Assembly: GCA_017551515.1 (NCBI GenBank)
Contig: JAFZLK010000111.1
Span: forward strand, 1 to 32,360
Source: Bacteroidales bacterium
GTDB taxonomy: Bacteria > Bacteroidota > Bacteroidia > Bacteroidales > ML635J-15
DNA length: 32,360 nucleotides
Direction of reading: 5' to 3'
Shown here: positions 1 to 7,659 of the stretch, one piece after another
Layout of the letters: the number at the start of each line of letters is the position of its first letter
Numbering within the stretch: position 1 is the stretch's first letter
The notes under the pieces: model-generated
The model's input: only the letters and a program-made list of their open reading frames with translations
Told to the model about the DNA's origin: nothing
The model's database searches: none
Program-made: the position numbers and the translations under genes

Positions 1-2
1 CA

Positions 3-1145
3 GCAGTGATGGGTAACCGTACCAAGGATGTAAATGTCACTGTTACTGCAGTTGCACCAGAGTGCGATGCGGTACAGCAGATAACTGCAGTTACCGACAC
101 ATTCTACAATGTCACTTTGAACTGGCAGCCTATAGAACTTGGCGAGTACAGTTCGGTATCCTATCTCATCTTCGGCGACAATTCCCAGTTCGCAATCGAC
201 ACAACCACCGAAACCTCGATAACATTTGAGCGATTGTCGGTCGGCGAGCATTGTTTCAATGTCAGGGCTTTGTCGGTCGGCGACTATTCCTGCCTGTCTG
301 AATCGTCAGACACCGTTTGTGCCGAAATAGAGCCTATACCATGCAATGTCGCTCTTGCAGTATCGGCAAGCAACGACGGCGAGTCGATATTCCTCACATG
401 GAACAAGCCAGTAGGCGTTGAGTATTTCCGCATCTACAGGGACGACAATGCAGTTGAGGAAGTTCTGTATGATGGCAGCTACACCGACTCGAATGTAGTT
501 CCCGAAGTTACATATTGCTACACAATCTTCGCGTACTTCGAGGATGGCATCTGCAACGAAATAGTTGGTACAGCCTGCACGAAGATTGTTTCTGGGGTAT
601 GCTCCGAATCGCCAGTGCTGCAGGTTGAGGCTGTCGGATATTCGGTGCACCTCAGCTGGACGGCGACCAGCGAATCGTATGCCTACAAGATTTTCAGGAA
701 TGATGTTTCCATAGGCCTTACAACCGACACCACCTACTACGACAACGTGGAGCCTGACCGCAACTACTGCTACAGGGTCGAGAGCCTCTGCGAGTACGGC
801 ATGTTCGCATACTCCGACGAGGAATGCGTCTTTGTGGAGCTTATCCCCGAGGACGATGATGAAAACGGACAGGGCAATGGAGAAGGCGACGCCGTCGCTG
901 AATGTACAGCCGACAACCTCACCGTTTACCCGAACCCGACCTACGGTCAGTTCTTCATCGAAGGACAGCGCATTGCAACGGTACGCATATACAACGCATC
1001 GGGACAGTTTGTTGCCGAAATTGACAACAACGAATCAGAACGAGTCGAAATCAGTTGCGCCGGCTGGAATCCCGGCCTGTACAATGTGCGGATAATTTCT
1101 GAGGATGGTCAGGTTGCAACAAGAAAGATTTCGATTTTTAGGTAA
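3..1145 (+). CDS. Secreted fibronectin-III-like protein with T9SS type A sorting domain (5' end missing)
   Basis: The reading frame is open from the first in-frame codon of the window, so the N-terminus lies upstream and the GTG/ATG codons at 6 and 9 are probably internal. The visible part has three fibronectin-III-like beta-sandwich units of about 90 residues (roughly residues 12-105, 110-195 and 200-280), each with an L-x-W strand and a paired-Cys, Tyr-rich strand such as YCYTIFAYF or NYCYRVESL. An acidic, Gly/Asn-rich linker follows (EDDDENGQGNGEGD). The last 75 residues form a typical T9SS C-terminal sorting domain: VYPNPTYGQFFIEG, then VRIYNASGQ, then GLYNVRI and a terminal ATRKISIFR. 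In this family the domain directs export across the outer membrane and is then cleaved. The likely role is an adhesin or the C-terminal part of a secreted enzyme; any catalytic domain would be outside the window. Confidence is high for the sorting domain, low for the activity. Confidence 0.88.
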   Translation, partial: AVMGNRTKDVNVTVTAVAPECDAVQQITAVTDTFYNVTLNWQPIELGEYSSVSYLIFGDNSQFAIDTTTETSITFERLSVGEHCFNVRALSVGDYSCLSESSDTVCAEIEPIPCNVALAVSASNDGESIFLTWNKPVGVEYFRIYRDDNAVEEVLYDGSYTDSNVVPEVTYCYTIFAYFEDGICNEIVGTACTKIVSGVCSESPVLQVEAVGYSVHLSWTATSESYAYKIFRNDVSIGLTTDTTYYDNVEPDRNYCYRVESLCEYGMFAYSDEECVFVELIPEDDDENGQGNGEGDAVAECTADNLTVYPNPTYGQFFIEGQRIATVRIYNASGQFVAEIDNNESERVEISCAGWNPGLYNVRIISEDGQVATRKISIFR

Positions 1146-1224
1146 AATGAGAAATATAGGTTATTTTTTAGATCTGTCCTAAAATTGAAACCTTATCAAA
1201 CTACTAGAACTCAATAAACAATAA

Positions 1225-1247
1225 GTGGTGGACGCAACGTCCACCAC
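1225..1247. repeat. Perfect palindrome, 10-base arms with CAA loop
   Basis: The arms GTGGTGGACG and CGTCCACCAC enclose CAA. The element lies between the convergent fibronectin-III protein gene and the SPFH gene, where it could act as a two-way terminator, but no strong U-tract follows on either strand. Its core ACGCAACGTC is also present in the palindrome at 18167-18196, so it may instead be a member of a dispersed palindromic element family. Confidence 0.6.
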
Positions 1248-1309
1248 ATGTCATTGTATTACAACAAATCTTATATCCGTAGGCTGCGGATTACTCTGTT
1301 ATTATTGTA

Positions 1310-2119
1310 TTAGTTTCCAAGTATAAGTGGCATACCATCGCTACCCGAACCTATTACAACAGTCTTGGCATTTGATGAGTTCGCAAGTTTTAATGTGGCT
1401 TCTATGCCTCGCATTTTCAGTAGGTTAGGAGTTAAACTCTGATTGATGATATTATTAGCTTTAGCTTCACCTTCAGCTTCGATGCGCTTACGATCGGCTT
1501 CCTGCTTTTCCTTTTCCAGCTTGAACTGGTATGCAAGAGCCTCCTGCTCCTGTTGTAATTTGTTCTCGATTGCATTCTTGATTTGCGGTGGCAGATTGAT
1601 TGAACGGATAAGAACCGCCTTTGTTTCCACCGAATTGTCTTTCAGCTTCTTGGTTGTCATGTCAACAATCTGTTGCTCAACCTCGGCGCGGCGGGTAGAG
1701 TAGATTTCTTCAGCGGTAAAGTTACCCATTACCTGACGAACCGTAGAACGAACTTCAGGAATAATAAGCTGGTTTACATAATCTTCGCCAAACTGCTGGT
1801 GAAGAATAGGCAGTTTGTTGGGAATCGGGTTGAAACGCACTGAAATCTCAACATTGATGGAAAGACCGTTCTTGTCGAGTACGTCAAGAGTTTCCTCGGT
1901 CTTGCGTTCCTTCACATTGTAGATGATGAAGTCGTTCCATGGGGCAACCACATTGAAGCCAGGATTATAGATATTTGCAGTATCCAAGCCAGAACCAAAA
2001 GGACGGAAAACTATTGCTCTTTCGCCAGGGTTGACAATATAAAACATCGAGCTTCCAAAAATTATCAGCAGTATTATGCATACTGCCGCCGAAATGATTA
2101 TACCTTTGTACTTTTTCAT
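1310..2119 (-). CDS. Prohibitin-like SPFH/band 7 membrane protein
   Basis: This 269-residue protein starts with a short basic stretch and one membrane segment (about residues 7-28), followed by the SPFH/band 7 domain (about 28-205). The prohibitin-type entry NPGERAIVFRPFG, the internal RFNPIPNKLPILHQQFG and the strand VLIRSINLPPQIKNAIENK are visible. A charged coiled coil (about 200-235, KLEKEKQEADRKRIEAEGEA) and a C-terminal segment complete the usual prohibitin layout and length. Such proteins form ring-shaped membrane scaffolds and often modulate membrane proteases, but no FtsH-like partner is present here. The gene follows the universal stress protein gene on the same strand with a gap of only 15 bases, so the two are probably cotranscribed. 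The start is the ATG just before the MKKYKGIII membrane anchor. Family assignment is firm; the cellular role is inferred. Confidence 0.9.
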   Translation of the reverse strand: MKKYKGIIISAAVCIILLIIFGSSMFYIVNPGERAIVFRPFGSGLDTANIYNPGFNVVAPWNDFIIYNVKERKTEETLDVLDKNGLSINVEISVRFNPIPNKLPILHQQFGEDYVNQLIIPEVRSTVRQVMGNFTAEEIYSTRRAEVEQQIVDMTTKKLKDNSVETKAVLIRSINLPPQIKNAIENKLQQEQEALAYQFKLEKEKQEADRKRIEAEGEAKANNIINQSLTPNLLKMRGIEATLKLANSSNAKTVVIGSGSDGMPLILGN

Positions 2120-2134
2120 AAAATATACCTTTAA

Positions 2135-2965
2135 TTATTTGTTACTTAACTCTTTAGGACTGACGCACACTATCGGGACGTTTGCTTTCTTGATGAGTTC
2201 GGTTGCCATGCTTCCGACAAAAAACTTCTGCAACTTGGTTTCCTGGTGCGTCATTATTATAATAGCACTTGCCTCAATATCATCGGCAAAATCGTTTACT
2301 GCATTTGCCATCGATTCCACATGAGGCTCGGTTTTCAAGAGGCGAGTTTCGCATTCTATCTCTAATTTGTCGAAAATAGCCTTTACTTCCGACATTTTAC
2401 CTTCAAGTTGCCTGAGCGTTGCTTCATCGTGGGAACCAGTTGCCGAAACCGCATATACTTTTGCATTGTAAATCTTGGCTATTTTCACGGCAAGGTCAAC
2501 TTTCTGCTTGGTTTCTTTGGTGAGGTCAACAGGAAGGACAATCCTGTCGCATCCGACCTTGTCGTAGCGACCAGCAAATACAACCAGCGGACACGAAATC
2601 TTGTCAACTAGCTTCAATGTAATCGACCTGTTATGATCATTACGCGCAGCATCACTACCAATGAATATGAAATCGGGCTTAATTTCCTTTTCAACCTTTA
2701 CAATCGTTTGGTTAACAGCACCGTACTCGATTCGGGTATGAACTTTTCTTCTAATGCTGTCGTCGTAGTCATCAAGCAGATTAAGAACTTGGTTCTGTAT
2801 AATATCTATCTCATAGTCAAGATTTTCGCGATTGCCTTTTGGCGGTATGACATGTAGAAGATAAACATCGCCCTTAGTCCTTTCGGCAAAGTTAATGCTC
2901 TGCCTGTAGGCTAAGTTTGCCCTGCTTGAAAAGTTGGTCGGAACTAATATTATATTCTTTGCCAT
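2135..2965 (-). CDS. Universal stress protein, two tandem UspA domains
   Basis: The 276-residue protein contains two UspA-type domains, about residues 1-135 and 140-272. The first opens with NIILVPTNFSSRANLAYRQS and closes with CPLVVFAGRY; the second opens with DRIVLPVDLTKETKQKVDLA and closes with VPIVCVSPKEL. The second domain carries IIIMTHQETKLQKFFVGSMA, where the usual G-x2-G-x9-G(S/T) nucleotide loop keeps only its final GS, so ATP binding is uncertain. Proteins of this family are cytoplasmic, accumulate under stress and often bind nucleotides. The gene is the first of a two-gene leftward unit with the SPFH gene and is divergent from the nucleoside phosphorylase, with 76 bases shared between them. 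Confidence in the family is high; the specific stress is unknown. Confidence 0.92.
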   Translation of the reverse strand: MAKNIILVPTNFSSRANLAYRQSINFAERTKGDVYLLHVIPPKGNRENLDYEIDIIQNQVLNLLDDYDDSIRRKVHTRIEYGAVNQTIVKVEKEIKPDFIFIGSDAARNDHNRSITLKLVDKISCPLVVFAGRYDKVGCDRIVLPVDLTKETKQKVDLAVKIAKIYNAKVYAVSATGSHDEATLRQLEGKMSEVKAIFDKLEIECETRLLKTEPHVESMANAVNDFADDIEASAIIIMTHQETKLQKFFVGSMATELIKKANVPIVCVSPKELSNK

Positions 2966-2982
2966 AAAAAAGACAAGTTCTC

Positions 2983-3011
2983 TTTTGTTTCCTCAAAAAT
3001 TATTACTTTTA
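2983..3011 (+). promoter_or_regulatory. Possible promoter for the nucleoside phosphorylase gene
   Basis: TTTTG at 2983-2987 is followed after 16 bases by TACTTTTA (3004-3011), a near match to the Bacteroidetes -7 box TAnnTTTG. It lies about 30 bases before the chosen ATG at 3042, in the divergent intergenic region. The last base of the -7 box does not match and the background is A/T-rich. Confidence 0.3.
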
Positions 3012-3025
3012 CATTTTTACAAAAG
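2988..3025 (-). promoter_or_regulatory. Possible promoter for the universal stress protein gene
   Basis: Read on the minus strand, TTTTG is followed after about 17 bases by TAATTTTTG, which resembles the Bacteroidetes TTTG / TAnnTTTG promoter but with one extra T in the -7 box. It lies a few tens of bases before the start codon. The region is very A/T-rich, so chance matches are likely. Confidence 0.3.
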
Positions 3026-3041
3026 TACAACTTTTTTGAAT

Positions 3042-3923
3042 ATGAAACAAATCGAAGCATCAGAATTAATTGTAAATGCCGATGGCAGCATTTTTCATCT
3101 TCATCTTTTGCCAGAACAGATTGCCGACGATGTAATTCTTGTAGGTGATCCTGGTCGTGTTGCCTTGGTTTCCAGGCATTTCGACAATATTGAATGCAAG
3201 GTTCAAAACCGCGAATTCATCACTCACACAGGTACATACAAGGGCAAGCGTATTTCGGTTCTGGCAACAGGAATAGGTACTGACAACATCGACATTGTTA
3301 TGAACGAGCTTGACGCTCTTGCCAATATCGACCTTAAAAAACGCGTTGCAAAGGAAGAACACCGCACTTTGAACCTGCTTCGCATAGGCACATCTGGCGG
3401 TTTGCAGGAAGACATGGCTATTGGCACTTTCCTGCTAACCGAAACGGCAATCGGTTTTGATGGGCTTCTCAATTTCTACCGTTGCCGCGACGAGGCTTGC
3501 AACTTGGACATGGAAGAAAAGTTCGTCAAGCACATGTCGTGGAATCCGCGTTTGGCAACACCATATTTTGTAGATGGCTCCGACTTTTTCTTGAAAAAGT
3601 TCGGCAGTGAATTTCGTCGCGGTATAACCATTTCTGCTCCAGGTTTCTATGGACCACAAGGACGTGAACTTCGCCTCGAAATCCAAGACCGTGAGATAAA
3701 CGACAAGATTCGCAATTTCCGCTATAATGGACGTTACATAACCAACTACGAGATGGAAAGTTCTGCAATCTTCGGTCTTTCTAAACTTTTGGGACACAAT
3801 GCAGGAACTGTCTGCCTCATAATCGCCAACCGCTATGCAAAGCAATTTGTAAAGGATGCCGCTCCCAAAATGGAAGAATTGATAGAAAAGGTATTGGAAG
3901 AATTGACAAAGGATAATGAATAA
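3042..3923 (+). CDS. Nucleoside phosphorylase (uridine phosphorylase-like, PNP_UDP family)
   Basis: From the ATG at 3042 the product is 293 residues. An in-frame start at 2934 would add 36 residues, but those overlap the divergent gene and look like translated intergenic DNA, so MKQIEASELIV is preferred. Family marks are the phosphate-binding GDPGRV (about residue 32), the GTGIGTDN-like segment ATGIGTDNIDIV, the central RIGTSGGLQ, and the nucleoside-binding YEMESSAIFGL near residue 240. Enzymes of this family cleave nucleosides with phosphate to release a free base and ribose-1-phosphate in the cytoplasm, for salvage. The overall pattern is closest to the uridine phosphorylase group (COG2820), but substrate preference between uridine and purine nucleosides cannot be settled by eye. 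It is transcribed alone. Confidence 0.88.
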   Translation: MKQIEASELIVNADGSIFHLHLLPEQIADDVILVGDPGRVALVSRHFDNIECKVQNREFITHTGTYKGKRISVLATGIGTDNIDIVMNELDALANIDLKKRVAKEEHRTLNLLRIGTSGGLQEDMAIGTFLLTETAIGFDGLLNFYRCRDEACNLDMEEKFVKHMSWNPRLATPYFVDGSDFFLKKFGSEFRRGITISAPGFYGPQGRELRLEIQDREINDKIRNFRYNGRYITNYEMESSAIFGLSKLLGHNAGTVCLIIANRYAKQFVKDAAPKMEELIEKVLEELTKDNE

Positions 3924-3976
3924 TTGACAATGAACAATGGATAATGGATAATTGACAATTGATAATGAACAATAAT
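3912..3976. repeat. A/T-rich degenerate short repeat block
   Basis: Variants of GATAATGAACAATGG, GATAATTGACAATT and GATAATGAACAAT follow one another, beginning in the last codons of the phosphorylase gene and running to the palindrome at 3977. The units are about 7-8 bases built on (GA/CA)ATAAT-like words. Blocks of this kind are common between genes in Bacteroidetes genomes. No coding potential is apparent. Confidence 0.55.
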
Positions 3977-4010
3977 CATGTAGGCTCACAATGCATTGTG
4001 AGCCTACATG
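3977..4010. repeat. Perfect 34-base palindrome followed by an A-run
   Basis: Every base from 3977 to 4010 pairs with its mirror position: CATGTAGGCTCACAATG on the left and its exact reverse complement on the right, with no loop. The sequence AAAAAATTTA follows. It may terminate transcription of the phosphorylase gene, although the trailing run on the + strand is A rather than T. A perfect self-complementary stretch of this length also resembles dispersed palindromic (REP/MITE-like) elements. Confidence 0.7.
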
Positions 4011-4065
4011 AAAAAATTTAAATATACAGGCGCAAGGTTTTGAATATCAACAACTAGAACGGCGT

Positions 4066-4104
4066 ACTTCGGCTGTGCTCAGCACAAGTAGCCTTCAACG
4101 AAGT
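4066..4104. repeat. REP-like imperfect palindrome
   Basis: Outer arms ACTTCG (4066-4071) and CGAAGT (4099-4104) enclose a smaller hairpin, GTGC-TCA-GCAC (4075-4085). The wording 'CTTCGGCTGTGCTCAGCAC' resembles dispersed intergenic palindromes that I recall from Bacteroidetes and other genomes. Together with 3912-4010 it fills most of the 226-base gap before the TPR-CHAT gene; the remainder (4011-4065, 4105-4149) shows no clear feature. Confidence 0.45.
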
Positions 4105-4149
4105 TAAACTTAGGAACGTGGAACATAGAAACATAGAAACCCCAATATT

Positions 4150-7100
4150 ATGAGGAAATTACTACCGTTAATCCTTTTAGTTATCTTGTGCAATATTTCT
4201 TTTGCCCAGACCGACACTGTGGCAATGCAGCATAAGATTGATTCGCTCTACAAGGATTTTGGAGTACAATATTCCAAGAAAGATTATAAGAAAGCCTTGT
4301 CGCTGCTGCTAGAAGTGCTACCACTGAGCGAGAAGATTTCCAGTGATGCCGAACATTCAGATTTGCTGTCAGGATTAGGAACAATGTATTTTTATATTGG
4401 AGATGTGCAAAATTCATTGAAATATTACAAATTAGCGGCAGATTTGCAGGAAAAACTATTGGATTCAAAACATTCCGACTATATAGAATCCCTGAATAGC
4501 ATAGGTCTTATTTATTACTACACGGGTGAATACGAAAAAGCGTTAGAATATTATCTAAAAGCACTTGAAATCCAAAAAATGTTTGCAGGCGAGGAAAATG
4601 CTGCATATGCCAATTCGCTAAATAATATCGGAATCCTGTATTCGGAAATGGGAAAATATAACAAAGCGTTGGAATACAAGCTACAAGCATTGGAAATCCT
4701 AAATAAGTACACCAGCGAAAATACTGTCGACTATGCCAATATGCTAAATAATGTCGGGCTTTCGTACTCTGAAACTGGCGATTACAAAAATGCAATGGAA
4801 TGTTACAACAAAGCAGCCGAAATACAGAAAAAATTGCTCGGCACCGAACATCAAAGTTATGCAACAACGTTGAATAACATTGGAACTCTCCTATACCGCA
4901 CAGATGACTACCATAACGCATTGAAATATTTTTTGCAATCTGCTGAAATTCTTAAAAAAGCATTGGGCGATGAACATAGCGACTATCTAACGGCGCTCAA
5001 CAACATCGGGCTAATATGTTCCGAAAAAGGAGATTATCAGAATGCAATGAAATTTTATACTCAGGTATTGGAAATCCGAAAGAAAACCTTGGGAAAAACT
5101 CATCCCGACTATGCCGCTACACTGAACAATATTGCAGCTTTGTATTCAAATATGGGCGACTGCAATGATGCTCTTACATTTGCAATTCAAGCTCTTGAAA
5201 TTCAAGGGAAAGCACTTGGCAAAAATCATCCCGAATATGCAACTTCACTGAACAATATTGGCAGTTTGTATTCTTGTCTGGGCGATTACGGAAATGCCAT
5301 GAAATATAAGCTGCAAGCATTGGAAATAGAAAAGAATGTCCTCGGAGAAACCAATCAGAACTATATAGCGACATTGGATAACATTGGAGTGCTTTGCTCC
5401 GACATGGGAGACTATCCAAATGCTCTGAAATATTATATACAAGCATTGGAAATCAGAGAAAAAGGTATTGACAATGGCAGTATAAGTCATGCAAACCTGA
5501 TGAACAATATTGCGGCTTTATGTTCCGAGAATGGCGAATATCCCACAGCCTTGCAATTCTATTTGCAAGCATTGGAAATTTGGAAAAAAGTTTTGGGAGT
5601 GGAACATCCGAACTATGCCACAACATTGGACAACATAGCTTCTCTTTATTATCTCACTGGAGACTATCAGAATGCATTGAATTATAGGAAACAAGCTATT
5701 GAAATCAAGAAAAAGGCATTGGGAGAAAACCATCCCGACTATGCAACCACACTGGGGAATATGGGTGTCTTGTATTCTAAAATGAACGACATCCCCAATG
5801 CACTGAAATGCAACCAACAGGCATTGGAAATAAAAGAAAAAGTTCTAGGCTTGGAACATCCCGACATTGCACTGACACTTAGCAATATTGCTGCATTGTA
5901 TTATGAAAATGGGGACTACCAGAATGCTATTAATACAAATTCCATAGCAAATAATATTCGCAAAACCAATATTATCAGGAACTTCTCGTTTATGACCACT
6001 CACGAACGAGAGGCTTATTGGAACGTCAATAATTTCAATTTTTCAAGAAGCATTTTGTATTCTTACCGATGTAGCAACGATACGCTTGCTGCAAAAATAT
6101 CATACGATACTGAATTGATTACCAAAGGATTGCTGCTAGCTTCGGAAATTAGTTTAACCAAAATAATAAAAGAAAGCGGGAACGGAACTCTTATTTCCGA
6201 ATTCGAGACAATGAAAACCATGCATCTGCAACTTAACAAGGAACTAGAAAGACCTGTTGCTGACCGTATTTATAACTGCGATTCACTTGAAAATGAGATT
6301 CAAAAGTTGGAAAGACATATTGTTGAAAGTAGCAAGGAGTTCGGTGATATTACAAATTTCATAAGAATTGATTGGAAGGATGTGCAAAAATCATTGAAAA
6401 ACAATGATGTGGCGATAGAATTTACAAATATAGCCCTAACAAAAGATTCCACTGTCTATGCAGCAATAATACTTACCAAGAACATGGAATCGCCGGTCTT
6501 TGTGCCACTGTTCGAGCAAAAGGAAATAGCTCGTCTGCTTCGCGGCATAGCACCTGCAAAACCCGAAACACCAAGCGACGATGAAAATCGTGGTGCAACA
6601 TCTTTCTCTTCAAAACGTCTGGGAATCTACGAATCCACAGGGCTTTACAATATGATTTGGAAGCCATTGGAAAAGTATTTTCCCGATAATCCGCGCATTT
6701 ATTTTGCTCCATCTGGAATGTTGCACCAGATTGCTGTTGAATACGCACCAATCGATCACGAACAAATCATTTCGGACAAGTACGAGATCTACCGTGTTTC
6801 CTCAACTCGATTCCTTGCAATGGATTACATACCTAATCCAATGAAAAATTCAGTTCTTTACGGTGGCATTTTCTACGACAGCGACTCCACAACAATGAAG
6901 CGAGAAAGCGACAGATACCCGTCACGAAGCACTTCGTATAGTTCTTTTGCTTCCTTCAACAAAGGAGAAGACCGTGGAAGTCTAAGCTATCTGCCCGGCA
7001 CAAAAACCGAAGTGGAAAATATTGTCGGAAAGATGAAGAATAATCGCATAAAGTCGACTTTATACGAAGGCTCTCAGGCTAACGAAGAATCATTTAAGGC

Positions 7101-7611
7101 ACTATCTGGCAAGGATATTTCTATTTTACATATTGCAACACATGGTTTCTTCTTGCCCACCGATGAAAAACTTTCGGGTGACCAGTCGCTCGTTCAGTCG
7201 GGACTTTTATTTTCGGGAGCAAACTATGCATGGCAAAACCTTACAGTTCCTGATGGCGTAGAGGACGGCATTTTAACAGCCAAAGAGATAAGTTTTTTGG
7301 ACTTGCGCAAAACTGATTTGGTTGTACTTTCTGCTTGCCAGACTGCTTTGGGGGAAATCTCTGACGAAGGCGTTTTCGGTTTGCAGCGTGGTTTTAAGAA
7401 GGCTGGTGTCAGAACTATTATTATGAGCCTTTGGTCAGTGGATGACAACGCTACCTTGCTTATGATGACCGATTTTTACTCCAATCTTACCAAGGGCATG
7501 ACCAAGCGTGAAGCATTCCTTGCAGCGCAAAACAAGGTCAAGAACACGGCTGATTTCGAGAATCCGAGATATTGGGCTGCATTTATAATGCTGGATGGAA
7601 ACGGAAATTAA
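4150..7611 (+). CDS. Exported TPR-CHAT protein (caspase-like CHAT protease domain)
   Basis: The 1153-residue product begins with a clear signal peptide (MRKLLPLILLVILCNISFAQ, cut expected after FA-Q). Residues about 25-610 are tetratricopeptide repeats: twelve consecutive units of exactly 42 residues built on LNNIGxLYSxxGDYxNALxYxxQALEIxKK-xLGxxHPDYATT, with a more divergent unit at each end. This is the TPR_10/TPR_12 (kinesin-light-chain-like) type. An alpha-helical linker (about 610-760) leads to a C-terminal CHAT domain (about 830-1153). The expected dyad is present: His998 in HIATHGFF and Cys1063 in VVLSACQTALG, followed by GLQRGFKKAGVRTIIMSLW. CHAT domains are relatives of caspases and separase, and some are proteases switched on by their TPR or partner proteins. 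Export to the periplasm or cell surface is inferred from the signal peptide. Substrate and trigger are unknown; no obvious partner gene adjoins it. Confidence 0.93.
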   Translation: MRKLLPLILLVILCNISFAQTDTVAMQHKIDSLYKDFGVQYSKKDYKKALSLLLEVLPLSEKISSDAEHSDLLSGLGTMYFYIGDVQNSLKYYKLAADLQEKLLDSKHSDYIESLNSIGLIYYYTGEYEKALEYYLKALEIQKMFAGEENAAYANSLNNIGILYSEMGKYNKALEYKLQALEILNKYTSENTVDYANMLNNVGLSYSETGDYKNAMECYNKAAEIQKKLLGTEHQSYATTLNNIGTLLYRTDDYHNALKYFLQSAEILKKALGDEHSDYLTALNNIGLICSEKGDYQNAMKFYTQVLEIRKKTLGKTHPDYAATLNNIAALYSNMGDCNDALTFAIQALEIQGKALGKNHPEYATSLNNIGSLYSCLGDYGNAMKYKLQALEIEKNVLGETNQNYIATLDNIGVLCSDMGDYPNALKYYIQALEIREKGIDNGSISHANLMNNIAALCSENGEYPTALQFYLQALEIWKKVLGVEHPNYATTLDNIASLYYLTGDYQNALNYRKQAIEIKKKALGENHPDYATTLGNMGVLYSKMNDIPNALKCNQQALEIKEKVLGLEHPDIALTLSNIAALYYENGDYQNAINTNSIANNIRKTNIIRNFSFMTTHEREAYWNVNNFNFSRSILYSYRCSNDTLAAKISYDTELITKGLLLASEISLTKIIKESGNGTLISEFETMKTMHLQLNKELERPVADRIYNCDSLENEIQKLERHIVESSKEFGDITNFIRIDWKDVQKSLKNNDVAIEFTNIALTKDSTVYAAIILTKNMESPVFVPLFEQKEIARLLRGIAPAKPETPSDDENRGATSFSSKRLGIYESTGLYNMIWKPLEKYFPDNPRIYFAPSGMLHQIAVEYAPIDHEQIISDKYEIYRVSSTRFLAMDYIPNPMKNSVLYGGIFYDSDSTTMKRESDRYPSRSTSYSSFASFNKGEDRGSLSYLPGTKTEVENIVGKMKNNRIKSTLYEGSQANEESFKALSGKDISILHIATHGFFLPTDEKLSGDQSLVQSGLLFSGANYAWQNLTVPDGVEDGILTAKEISFLDLRKTDLVVLSACQTALGEISDEGVFGLQRGFKKAGVRTIIMSLWSVDDNATLLMMTDFYSNLTKGMTKREAFLAAQNKVKNTADFENPRYWAAFIMLDGNGN

Positions 7612-7659
7612 TCGACTAATAGACAATGAATTTGTGGCAACTGCATTTCACAAAATTTC

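Noticed and set aside
2934..3041. N-terminal extension of the nucleoside phosphorylase from the ATG at 2934
   Set aside because: The 36 extra residues overlap the divergent stress protein gene, are low-complexity, and precede a start that matches the family's usual N-terminus.
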